This document shows positions 1 to 8,333 of a stretch of DNA of 15,916 nucleotides, piece after piece (the first letter of the stretch is position 1; each line of letters begins with the position of its first letter). The notes beneath the pieces are model-generated. The model ran no database searches and had not been told where the DNA came from. It saw only the letters and a program-made list of their open reading frames with translations. The translations under genes were made by a program, and so were the position numbers. Source of the stretch: Blastocladiella britannica (Eukaryota; Blastocladiomycota; Blastocladiomycetes; Blastocladiales; Blastocladiaceae); the NCBI GenBank assembly GCA_025349905.2, contig MU624958.1, forward strand, positions 1 to 15,916, read 5' to 3'.

Positions 1-253
1 GAGTTCAGCATTATCAGTTTCGGAAGAAAGCAACAATATTTGAGCTATTTCCCATACAACACACTCAATTCACTGTCTCTGCTGCTCAAAATATCGGTTA
101 CATCCAATAATTTTTGATAGAAATAGACCCAAAGTATAGACGCTTGCATACATCCTCTCTTTTTTCACTGCGCTGCCGCGGATCCGCATTTCCTTGCATC
201 CCTACACTTCCTCCCACTCCTTGAGATCCTCCTCCCAAAATCCAACGAAAAAA
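1..253 (+). promoter_or_regulatory. Upstream region and 5' UTR of the SLC44-like gene
   Basis: No coding sequence is recognisable here. A CCAAT motif lies at 104-108, about 146 bp before the start codon, in an AT-richer stretch. The last 60 bp are pyrimidine-rich and end in an A-run just before the ATG at 254, a usual leader pattern in this window. The left end may also hold the end or promoter of a gene outside the window. The transcription start cannot be placed from sequence alone. Confidence 0.35.
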
Positions 254-2484
254 ATGACTCGCATCACTCCAGTGAATGCGGATGGCGCGCCACAGTATGC
301 AGAGCAGCCCGGCCCGATCCAGTCGCGCAAGTGCCGTGATGTGTTTTGGCTGATCCTCTTTGTCGCCTACTGGGTTGGAATGGCCATTTTGGCGATCCTC
401 GCCATTGTAAATGGGAATCCTAACCGCCTCTAGTATGCTAGACCTGCATTTCTTGTGAGAATATTAAAATGAGACTGATCCAATAAATTTATGTAGTGTC
501 CCAACGGACTCCAATGGGAACCAGTGCGGATTGGACACGTCGTCGGTGCCGGGCGGCGCAAATCTCATCTTGAAGCCGTACCTCTACTTTTTCGACCCGA
601 CTTCGGGCACGGCAGCCCAAGTATGCGTCGACGCCTGCCCGTCTGCCACCGGCCTGTCGCTCTACAGCTCTGGGAACTATGTCTGCCAGACCGGGTCAGC
701 GCCCACGTCCGCTTCGACCCTCCTGAGTCTCCAAAACAGCGGCAAGTGCACGGCGGTAGTGTACGCGTCGTCTCCCGTGCTCAACCGGTGCATGCCTTCG
801 GCTGATCTGGCGGTGGCGCTCGCCATGGGCCTGTCGACGTCCTCGTCATCGGCCAGCAGCACGGCCACGACCTTATCCACGGTGTCGACGATCATGGGTA
901 CCGGTCTGTCGCTGGCGCGCGGGTTCATCCAAGACTTTATGACCACGTGGCAGTGGATGCTCGGCGCACTCGGGTGCTGTGTGGTCGCGTGCTTTATCTG
1001 GCTGTTCTTATTGCGGTTCATTGGCGGATTCCTGACGTACCTGACGCTGTTTGCGGTCGAGATCGGGCTGGGCGCCATGGCCTGGTACACGTACACGCTG
1101 TGGCAGGCGCAGGTCACGGCGAACGCGGCGCTCGCGAGCCCGACGGCCGCGCAGCAGCAGCAGCAGACCGTCAACATGGTGCTGTTTATCGTGTGCGCGT
1201 CGCTCGCGGGCATCTTTTTGCTCATGATGATTGCCATGCGCAAGCGGATCCGTATTGCGGTGCGCATCATCAAGGAAGCGAGCAAGGCGGTCGCGGCCAT
1301 GCCCATGATTGTCGTGTTCCCCATCACGTCCTACATTGCCATCATTGTCTTGTCCGTGTACTACCTGATCATTGGTACGGTTTCTTTGTTATTTGCATAT
1401 ACGTACAGGGATAACTCATGCAAATATGTGTTAAGCTATCTACATTGAGACCACCAACGACGTGACCAAGCTGACCCTCATTGGATCCGCGCAAACCGTC
1501 ACCTTCATCAAGTATTTCCAGTGGTACGACTAATTTTTTTACCGAATTTGCGCGTAAAAGGTATTGACAGCATCTTATGTTAGGTACCACCTGTTTGGGT
1601 TCTTGTGGACGCTGGCCCTGATTGTGGCCGTAAACCAGACCACGATCGCCGGCGCCATTGCCTCGTGGTACTGGTCGCGCGACAAGCAGCACCTGCCGCG
1701 TCTGATTGTGATCAAGTCGCTGTGGCGGTCGCTGCGGTACAGTCTTGGCTCGCTCGCGCTGGGCTCGTTCCTGATTGCAGTGGTGCAGCTGATCCGGGTG
1801 ATTCTCATGTACATCCAACGTCAGCTGCGTGGGACCGGGAACCGCGTTGCGCAACTGATTCTGTCGTGCCTGCAATGCTGCTTCTGGTGCCTCGAGAAGT
1901 TCATTGCGTTCCTCAACAAGAACGCGTACATCATGATCTCGGTAAACGGCGAGTCGTTCTGCACGTCGGCACGCAAGGCCGCCGAGTTGCTGGTGCGCAA
2001 CGCGTTCCGGTTGGTGGCAGTCGACTTTGTCTCTGGATTCATTTTGTTCCTGTCCAAGCTGGTGGTGGCCGGGTCAACGGCGTTTGGACTGTACGCGCTG
2101 CTGCAGTACACGGGGTCCACGAGCGTCACGTCGGTGCAGTCGCCCGCGATCGTGTGCTTGGTGGTGCTGGTGGCCGCGTGGATGGTGGTCTCGTGCTTCT
2201 TTGGCGTGTACCGGATGGCGATCGACGTACGTTCTTTACCGTTCTTGGGTTTGTCGTTGCACTACTGACCGCCCGTGCTTGATCATTGTATTGCATAGAC
2301 CGTGTTCCTGTCGTTCTGCGAGGACTGCGAGCGCAACGACGGCACCGCCGCTAAACCGTACTTCATGTCGCCCGAGCTAGCCCAGTTGCTGGCAGTCAAG
2401 CCGCAAGGAGCACCCGACATTGCCAGCGACTCCAAGAAGGCGCCTGCCAAAATGGAGCAGGTGAAAAAGTCCGGGCACCAGTAA
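254..2484 (+). CDS. Choline transporter-like protein (SLC44/CTL/Pns1 family)
   Basis: Five exons: 254-432, 497-1374, 1436-1523, 1584-2226 and 2299-2484, giving 657 residues, normal for the family. The introns are 64, 61, 60 and 72 bp, all GT-AG. The product is a polytopic membrane protein with about nine or ten hydrophobic helices: residues 30-53, four between about 212 and 352, then about 385-410, 436-459, 525-555 and 568-592. After helix 1 come GNPNRLY and a Cys-containing outer loop with PYLYFF and CVDACP, as in CTL proteins. Strong signatures follow: CCFWCLEKFIAFLNKNAYIM (about 480-499) and near the C-terminus CERNDG then KPYFMS. Animal relatives move choline or ethanolamine across plasma and mitochondrial membranes; the yeast relative Pns1 has no settled role, so the substrate is uncertain. 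The start is the ATG at 254 behind an A-run; the earlier open frame has no ATG. The outer loop carries a Ser/Thr-rich insert (about 172-192). The 3' end converges on the metaxin-like gene. Confidence 0.93.
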
Positions 2485-2528
2485 AATTCAGTACTGCGGT
2501 ACACACTTTTTTTTGAGAATGAAATAGA

Positions 2529-2534
2529 TTTATT
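2529..2534 (-). terminator. AATAAA polyadenylation signal of the metaxin-like gene
   Basis: On the minus strand a perfect AATAAA begins 3 nt after the TAA stop of the metaxin-like gene. It lies in the 53-bp gap between that stop and the stop of the convergent SLC44-like gene, so the two transcripts probably overlap at their 3' ends. No AATAAA is visible for the plus-strand gene. Confidence 0.6.
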
Positions 2535-2537
2535 AAG

Positions 2538-4084
2538 TTAATAGTTGTCGTCGTCGTCGTCCTCTTGGTCATCGTCGTGGTCGTGCTCGTGGTCGTGCTC
2601 GTGGTCGTGCTCGTGGTCGTGATCATCCTCGTCTGCTTCATCTTCGCCCTCATCTTCATCTTCTTCATGCGAACGCACAGCCCTCGCCCGCTCCCGCGCC
2701 TTGTTGCGCGCGTACTCGACCGCCCGCACCACGCGCCGCTCCTCGACCCCGCGCACGCCGTATGTATACACGAGGAACATGGCCGCGGCCGCCGCCAACG
2801 CCGCCGCCGACTGCAACGTGTCGCGCGACAAGTGCGCCGCGATCGCGTTCGGCACCGCGCGCGCCGCGTCCACGACCGCGCCCACCACCGCGCCCAAAGC
2901 ACCCGACTCCGCGCGCTCGATCCGCACCGCGTCCAGTGCCGCCGCATCGTACACGCGGTCCAGGTACGCAATCAGGCCCGGGAACTCGTTGGCGAGCACC
3001 GAGGCGGGGGTGGCGTGGTGTGGGGTGCGGGTGGGTGACGGTAGTAGTACCGGGACCGGTTGTTGTGCCAGCGGGGATACCAGGCCGGCGGCGTCGTCAA
3101 CAATATCGCCGGGGAGTTCCGGGTACCAGTGTAACGCCAGAGCGCCAAAGACCACGGCGTCCAAGGACGAGGGACGGTCGCCCAACATGTACGGCATGTC
3201 GCCGAGCATTGCGGACACCGCCGCGTACACACTGCGGGCCAGTGCCGCTGCGTCGTCGGCGGTCCACGCGCACTGCTCGTCCTCGAGCGAGATGGATGGG
3301 AACGTGCCGAGCGGGCTGGATTGGTGCGGGTGGGCTGGGAGGCCCTTCGGCGGTGCCGAGTGCCGCTGCTTGGATCGCGACGATGTTGACGGCAATGATG
3401 GCGACGCGTCCACATCCGCTACCGATACGGCCGCGCTCGGGGTCAGCCTGACCGTGGGCTTGCTGGGCGACCCAGTGCCCGTTGCCAACGCCGACGAGGA
3501 TGACGCCGATGAAGAGGACAAGGGAGCGGGCATGGTCGCCCACTCGCCACGCGCGCGCAACGCATTGAGCCGGCGCACGGTCCGTTTCCGTTCGGCCCGA
3601 AGCAGCAATGCGCGATCGAACCAGTTGAGCAAGGGGGCCATGCGCACGGCCGTGGCGGGCGCAGTGTCGGGGCACGCGTGGTGAAAGTACGCGGTCACGT
3701 CGCGAGCGCGCGAGTCCACCAGAGCTGTTACTGCCGCCGCATCGGCGCGGTCGGCAGCGGTCAGATGCGCGTCCAGGGCAGCAGCACGGTCCGATTTGCG
3801 GCGAAGAACGGCACGCAAGCCGTGGTACAGCGACGTGTCGTCTTGCAGGAGCGGGAGCGCGCCCGAGTCGCTCAGGGACGGCGAGGACGACTCGACCACC
3901 GCGAAGTTGGCCTTGCACAGGGCCAGGAACGTCTAGTATATTTCTTCTGTTAAACGGTGTGCAAGAGCGATAATAGGATATTACGGACAATGGCCTGCAG
4001 GCAGTCCTGATCCACGGACGGTAAGGGGCGACGCGTGGCCGCGTCCGGGCCGAGAGGGCCCCAGCAGTGCAGCAGGAGTCCCAT
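2538..4084 (-). CDS. Metaxin/Sam37(Tom37)-like outer mitochondrial membrane protein
   Basis: Two exons on the minus strand, 4084-3989 and 3932-2538, with a 56-bp intron, giving 496 residues. The N-terminus (LLLHCWG, then PSVDQDCLQA, joined across the intron to TFLALCKANF) fits the thioredoxin/GST-N-like start of metaxins and Sam37. The C-terminal GST-like domain has GDRPSSLDAVVF (about 283-294), matching the metaxin GD.PSSLDA.VF signature. A Ser/Pro-rich linker (about 168-248) separates the two. A hydrophobic helix (about 405-425) near the C-terminus is the expected membrane anchor. It is followed by a basic stretch, then a 43-residue acidic tail with alternating histidines. Family proteins work in the SAM complex, which inserts beta-barrel proteins into the outer membrane. 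The protein is longer than typical metaxins because of linker and tail. The donor is GTCCGT; a nearer-consensus GTAATA 4 nt downstream puts exon 2 in the wrong frame. It is divergent from the RhoGAP gene. Sam37 versus metaxin-1 cannot be decided here. Confidence 0.78.
2577..2621 (-). repeat. 12-bp tandem repeat encoding an alternating His-Asp/Glu tract
   Basis: Within the last exon of the metaxin-like gene a 12-bp unit (plus strand GTGGTCGTGCTC, with near copies at the edges) repeats about three times. It encodes eight histidines at every second residue (470-484), alternating with Asp or Glu. Such a tract can expand or contract by slippage in whole-unit, in-frame steps. Confidence 0.85.
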
Positions 4085-4136
4085 TGTTGAATTTTTCTCT
4101 CCTTCAAAAACCTTTCAAAAAAAGAAAAAGCTAAAA
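4085..4136. promoter_or_regulatory. 52-bp divergent intergenic region (bidirectional promoter, metaxin-like / RhoGAP)
   Basis: Only 52 bp separate the metaxin-like ATG (minus, 4084) from the RhoGAP ATG (plus, 4137). On the plus strand it is T/pyrimidine-rich first and then A-rich, giving both genes an A-rich context at the start codon. No TATA box or CCAAT motif is visible. The core promoters and 5' UTRs must overlap each other or extend into the neighbouring first exons. Confidence 0.6.
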
Positions 4137-6580
4137 ATGTCCTCGTCCCTCCAGTCGCGCCTACGCGGCCTCGTCGGCGCCTCGAAAAAAGAAAAGGGAT
4201 CGTCCTCGTCCAAGTCCAAGTCGTCGCTCTCGGGCGGATCCAGCGACCCCGGAGCGCTCAATTCCCAGTCCTCGCACCACCAGCGCTCGCCCTCGCACTC
4301 GTCACTCTCGGCAACCGGCACCAACACCACCGCCAGCACGCCGCCGTCGGAATCGCACTCGTCGCTGGCCGACGATGCGGTTGCCGATCCCACCGCCTCT
4401 TCCTCCTCCTCGCCTGCCACTGCCGCGGCTGCTCTACCCTTGACCGACTCTGATGCCCACCACGGCAGTGAGGACAATGCTCCTGGAGACGATGAAAATC
4501 CTCCCGCGCACCTTCGGGCCGTGTCGCCGTCGTCGGGCGCCGCCGAGCTGGACAATGGCGGTTCATGGACGCCGCCCGACGCCACGCACGGATCTGCGGC
4601 GCTTTTAGACACCTCTACCGCCCCATCGGCGGACACAGCTGAGCCCAAGGGGTCGAAGCACTCGGGCAGCGGCGGCAAGGGCCATGGTCATGGTGGTGGT
4701 GGAAAGCTGGCCAAGTGGCGCGAAAAGAGCGAAAAGTGGATGAACAAGGCGGCGGACAAGGCGGCCGAGTACCGCCAGGGTGGGTCTTCTACGTCGGCGG
4801 CCGCGGACGGGCACGGCAAGCGAGGTGTGTACTTTTCATTTCTCTTCCCCGATTCCCCACCCATCCTTCCCGATCCAGACTGCAACCCGACTCACACACG
4901 CACCATACAAAAAAAAATATGAGATCATCACCACAACAACCACCACAGCCACCACCACGGCGGCAGCAGCACCTCACCACACGTCCCACGTGTCTTTGGC
5001 GTTCCCATTGCGTCCGCCGTCGCCGCGTCCCAGATCGACACGACCTGCCCGCTCCCCGCCGTCGTGATCCGGGCCATCGAGTTCCTGGAGGGCCGTGGAA
5101 TGGATGAGGTGGGCTTGTACCGCATTCCGGGATCCACCACCGCCGTGGCCAAGCTCAAGGCCGCGTACGATTCGGGGGCCGACCTCGACTTGTTTCTGGA
5201 GGATCCACCGCTCGATCCGCACGCAGTGGCGACCCTGTTCAAGCTGTACATGCGTGAGCGTACGTATTTATATTTTTATCGAGTTGTCCTCCTGCTCTTC
5301 TAAAAGAAAAAAAAATTACAACAGTTCCGGAACCGTTACTCGGCGACTACACGGCCCACTTTGCGCACATTGCCGCCACCTCCCCGCGTCCCGTCCCGCA
5401 CCTGGCCGCGCTGGCTCGCCAGCTGCCATTGCCCAACTACTACATGATGAGCTGGCTCACCGCGCACTTGGCGCGGCTCGCATACTATGCTGACGTCAAC
5501 AAGATGACCCTCAACAACCTAGCGCTGATATTTTGCCCGACCTTGCAACTGGACTCGTCCCTGTTCACCATGCTGGTGCGCAACTCCGTGCACGTGTTTC
5601 CTCTATCGGAGAATGGCGAGGTGCCCGACGAGGTGTACCAAGGCGAGACGGTTGGGGAAGAAGATGTGGTGACGGTGGTGGTGGCAGTGGAGGCAATGCT
5701 CGTGCCAAGAGAAGATGGCGACGATATTGACGACGAGGAGGTCGCGGCGATGGCGGCGGCGGTCCCTGGAGACTCGGAAGCGGACGACGACATTGACGAC
5801 AGGCGGATCCACGGGTCCGTGACGCCCGAGCTGCTGGCGGACGTGCGCGCGGACCGGTCGCGCAACCGAGCATTGCACCAGGTTCCGAGCTCGGACTCGC
5901 TCACTGCCACACCTGCAGCTGGCGGCGTGATGGCAGCAGCAGCAGCAGCAACTCCTTTGGCGGTGACTTTACCTGGGTCGCGGGACGCCAGCCCACAACG
6001 ACCGGCGGCCAGCAATTCCGACCACCCGCCCGCATCTCCGACCCGCAGCAACCCCAGCCGCGCCGGATCGCCGCCGGTTCAGGGAGCCTCACCTGTGCCG
6101 ACTCCAGCTGCCACCGTCGCCCCTGCAGTGGCAGACGTTGCGCCCGCTGCACCGTACCTGAGTGTCGGCGACATGGGCTTCGGCGGCGGACTCGACATTG
6201 ACTTGCTCGGACTGGGTCTGGGTCCCGCATCGTCGCCGCCGCCGCCCCCGCCCGCGCTCTTGGCCATGGCCGCTGGTCAAGTGGCGTCCGCTGCTCTTGC
6301 CCCGTCGACGACGACTGCCGCTGCGGATGCTGCTGCAACCAAAGTGGGCACTTCAGCATCCTCTCCTTCATCTGATCGCGGCCGGTCCACGACCAGCGGC
6401 GGGGATGAAATTAATGTTGGATCGAGCTCTGGCCGGTCCCGATCAGTTACGCCCTCGAAGCAGCAACCGCTACCGGTACCATCTGCACCCAGAGATCTGC
6501 TCGATGATGACGTGTCGCCTCTTGCACCTGCTGCTCCCCTTGCATCTGTCCCCGTGGATCCATTTGCGGATCCAGTGTAA
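4137..6580 (+). CDS. RhoGAP-domain protein (Rho GTPase-activating protein)
   Basis: Three exons: 4137-4824, 4924-5259 and 5325-6580, giving 759 residues. The N-terminal 200 residues are Ser/Gly-rich and probably disordered, followed by a charged Lys-rich segment (GKLAKWREKSEKWMNKAADK). The RhoGAP domain spans about 252-428: VFGVPIASAV, then GLYRIPGS with the arginine finger at Arg296, LPEPLL at 342-347 rebuilt exactly across intron 2, and NKMTLNNLALIFCPTL (400-415) holding the conserved Lys401 and Asn406. The domain speeds GTP hydrolysis by Rho/Rac/Cdc42-type GTPases. The rest of the C-terminal half is low complexity: an acidic stretch (about 448-500), polyalanine, a PPPPPP run (about 646-651) that could bind SH3 domains or profilin, and DPFADPV at the end. 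A His-rich patch (DHHHNNHHSHHH) lies at the intron 1 junction, whose acceptor (GAG) is less certain than the rest. I see no lipid-binding or other named domain, so the target GTPase cannot be given. Confidence 0.9.
5933..5950 (+). repeat. (GCA)6 trinucleotide tract in the RhoGAP gene
   Basis: Six GCA units are read in the alanine frame and give a run of six Ala in the disordered C-terminal half of the RhoGAP protein. A shorter CAG tract near 1152-1166 gives five Gln in the SLC44-like gene. Confidence 0.8.
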
Positions 6581-6891
6581 GATGTGTTGACCTTCATAAA
6601 TATATTATCGTATCTTTTCAAACCGAATCATGTGCGCTCGTCGGTCCCAAAGTCGCTGCGGCCGTGGCGCAACCATTCGGTGGCGGGACCGACTGGCTCT
6701 CGCGTGGATTCCATCAAGTCTGTTGTGTATATTCAATATCAGTTCCAGACTGCGAAGAAGAAAAAAAAATGGAGGAAATGGACAATATCGGTTGATCAAG
6801 ATCCACTGGCCCATCTCGGGGACCCGCGACACTGTGAATGGGAAATACTCGTCCACCTATCAAGTTGCACGAGTCAGAATACATCTACCAT
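6581..6891. other. Convergent intergenic region between the RhoGAP and F-box genes
   Basis: This 311-bp stretch, the longest gene-free one in the window, lies between two stop codons on opposite strands and should hold both 3' UTRs. A CATAAA at 6595-6600, 15 nt after the RhoGAP stop, may serve as its polyadenylation signal. No clear AATAAA is seen for the F-box gene. Short open frames on both strands resemble no family and cover the whole gap, so they are not called. A 9-bp inverted repeat is listed separately. Confidence 0.6.
6640..6693 (+). repeat. 9-bp perfect inverted repeat (hairpin, 36-nt loop)
   Basis: GTCGGTCCC at 6640-6648 is the exact reverse complement of GGGACCGAC at 6685-6693. 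In RNA this would form a nine-pair GC-rich stem. The 36-nt loop can add weaker inner pairing such as GCCG with CGGU. It sits 60 nt after the RhoGAP stop, so it may be a 3' UTR hairpin. The size and arms do not fit a tRNA. Confidence 0.5.
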
Positions 6892-8259
6892 TCACAAAGT
6901 AGAAGGATTATATACCGTCAAAAATGAGACCCGGTGGCGGTGATGGTCCGGATCTCGCGCCTTGATTGCGCTCGGGAGCAGGATCGTATTGGACAGATAT
7001 CGCTGGTATGGTGTTATTGGCAGCAGAGGCAGGGGCGAGGCTAACGGCGGCGAGCCCGATCCACCGTCGGAGCCAGAGGACAGCAGCGACAGGGACAACA
7101 GTGGAGGCGACGTCAACGAAATGGAATGTCGACGAGTCCGTGCAACAGATTGGGCAGTGTGTGGTAGTTGGGGTGGGCGAGTCGTCCTTGCTGCTCCGGG
7201 GACGCACACCGCGACATTCTCTTGGTCCAGTTCCATTTCGTCGTCGTCGTCGTCGTCCTCATCGACGCCAAACATGCCCGCAAGCTCATCCCCCGGAAAC
7301 GGGTCGCGTGTGTACTGTTCCGGGGTCGGGATCGCGGCAACATACGACCACGACAACCGGATCGGTGCGTCGGGCCGGTAAAACGTGGACCGGTACGCGC
7401 CGTCGGCGCACCAGGAGGCCAGCCACGTGGGCCGCAGCCGCACGGGCAGTTCTCCGCCGTGTGGGGTATGTGAGACCGCGGCCCAGTCGACGTGGTGCAT
7501 CGCAAAGCATAGCCGCACCAGCTCTCCCGCGGTGATGACGCGGCGCCGGGTCCATGCGTCGGCGCGGACCACAGCGCTCGACTGTTTCCACGCGCATAGC
7601 CACGCGTACGTCAGCGGCGGGTGTGGGGCCAGGTGCGTCGGGTACGTTGTGCGGGCCAGGTGTAACAGAATGGCGCGGCGCTCGGCCCGCCACGTGGCGT
7701 CTCCGGTTCCTGCGTGTGGTCTCCATGATGATGGCGGCTGAGACTGGGGCCGGTGCCGGTGCCGAGACGGTGGTCCGTCGGTCCACCACCGGCCCACATG
7801 ATCCATGAGCTCAATTGCGGCCGCGTCCACCAACCCCCACTGGCGCCGTTCCTTCACCAATCCCAGCAAATCAGCGTCGGAAACAAACCCCGGGTCTGGG
7901 TCGCCCGCGACCGCCACCGCCGCCAGCGGGTGCAACCGTGTGCCGTCGACGTGCCAGTAGTCGGCGGCAATCACCCGGCGGTAGTGTGCGCGCCACACCG
8001 CCGGGTCGAGTGCTAGTCGCGCCCAGTATCGACACACCAGCGACGCCGCACACAGATCCTGCGCGGCGGCGCCCCGTGGGGACGGCGTCACTGCGACCAT
8101 GACCATGATCGCGCGCGCGAGCTCGTAAGGGAGCCGCGAGTACAGATCGTGCTGCGACGGCGGGGTTAGGGCGAGCGAGGCTTGCGTGAACGCTAGCGTC
8201 GGCCGGGGTGGGGGCGGGGGTGGCTCTTGGGTGGTGGTGGTGGTCTTATTGGTTGCCAT
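6892..8259 (-). CDS. F-box protein of unknown specificity
   Basis: A single uninterrupted frame of 455 residues. After a Thr-rich and Pro-rich N-terminus comes an F-box at about 41-95: SRLPYELARAIM, a spacer, then DLCAASLVCRYWARLALDP and VWRAHYRRV. F-box proteins bind Skp1 through this motif and deliver substrates to SCF (cullin-1) ubiquitin ligases. The rest shows no leucine-rich, WD40 or Kelch repeats. It has a Trp-rich middle (WLCAWKQSS, HHVDWAAVS, RPTWLASWC), an acidic tract DEDDDDDDE near 331-341, and a Ser/Leu/Pro-rich tail. It therefore belongs with the FBXO class and its substrate is unknown. The first ATG (8259) is used; the frame extends four codons upstream without an ATG. A second frame is open over the last 300 nt, but no convincing donor joins it. 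The gene lies 73 bp downstream of the SNARE gene on the same strand. Confidence 0.78.
   Translation of the reverse strand: MATNKTTTTTQEPPPPPPRPTLAFTQASLALTPPSQHDLYSRLPYELARAIMVMVAVTPSPRGAAAQDLCAASLVCRYWARLALDPAVWRAHYRRVIAADYWHVDGTRLHPLAAVAVAGDPDPGFVSDADLLGLVKERRQWGLVDAAAIELMDHVGRWWTDGPPSRHRHRPQSQPPSSWRPHAGTGDATWRAERRAILLHLARTTYPTHLAPHPPLTYAWLCAWKQSSAVVRADAWTRRRVITAGELVRLCFAMHHVDWAAVSHTPHGGELPVRLRPTWLASWCADGAYRSTFYRPDAPIRLSWSYVAAIPTPEQYTRDPFPGDELAGMFGVDEDDDDDDEMELDQENVAVCVPGAARTTRPPQLPHTAQSVARTRRHSISLTSPPLLSLSLLSSGSDGGSGSPPLASPLPLLPITPYQRYLSNTILLPSAIKARDPDHHRHRVSFLTVYNPSTL
7240..7257 (-). repeat. (GTC)6 trinucleotide tract encoding an Asp run
   Basis: Six GTC units on the plus strand read as GAC codons on the minus strand. 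They make up most of the acidic DEDDDDDDE stretch of the F-box protein. Similar but shorter GTC runs encode Asp stretches in the SNARE gene (near 8898-8908) and the metaxin-like gene (near 2547-2560). Confidence 0.75.
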
Positions 8260-8332
8260 TTTATCCAGCACGAGGCGACTTTATTCGGGCGATCCCAAGG
8301 ACTTTCGAACTGGGGAGGGGATGTGATTTTAT
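8260..8332 (-). promoter_or_regulatory. 73-bp tandem intergenic region (SNARE 3' end / F-box promoter)
   Basis: This gap must hold the 3' UTR of the SNARE gene and the promoter and 5' UTR of the F-box gene, both on the minus strand. AATAAA at 8333-8328 shares one base with the SNARE TGA stop and is followed by A and T. No TATA or CCAAT motif is evident for the F-box gene, so its promoter may overlap the SNARE last exon. Confidence 0.5.
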
Positions 8333-8333
8333 T
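8328..8333 (-). terminator. AATAAA polyadenylation signal overlapping the SNARE stop codon
   Basis: Reading the minus strand, the stop TGA (8335-8333) runs straight into ATAAAAT, so AATAAA begins with the last base of the stop codon. With cleavage usually 10-30 nt downstream, the 3' UTR would be only a few tens of bases. Confidence 0.55.

Noticed and set aside
2701..3684. A 327-codon plus-strand open frame opposite the metaxin-like gene
   Set aside because: Low-complexity Ala/Ser/Arg composition and no family resemblance; it mirrors the coding frame on the minus strand.
3097..4107. A 336-codon minus-strand frame overlapping the metaxin-like exons in another phase
   Set aside because: It reads through the intron and shows no metaxin motifs in exon 2, where the other frame has GDRPSSLDAVVF and a membrane anchor.
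6640..6693. Inverted repeat considered as a tRNA
   Set aside because: The total length of 54 nt, a nine-pair stem and no T-arm consensus rule out a standard tRNA.
6630..6902. Small plus-strand frame in the RhoGAP/F-box gap
   Set aside because: No ATG-context or family support; Arg-rich and interrupted by an A-run.
6908..7207. A second open minus-strand frame over the F-box C-terminus with a hydrophobic stretch
   Set aside because: No good donor in the F-box frame leads into it, and the F-box frame itself stays open to a stop; most likely a shadow.
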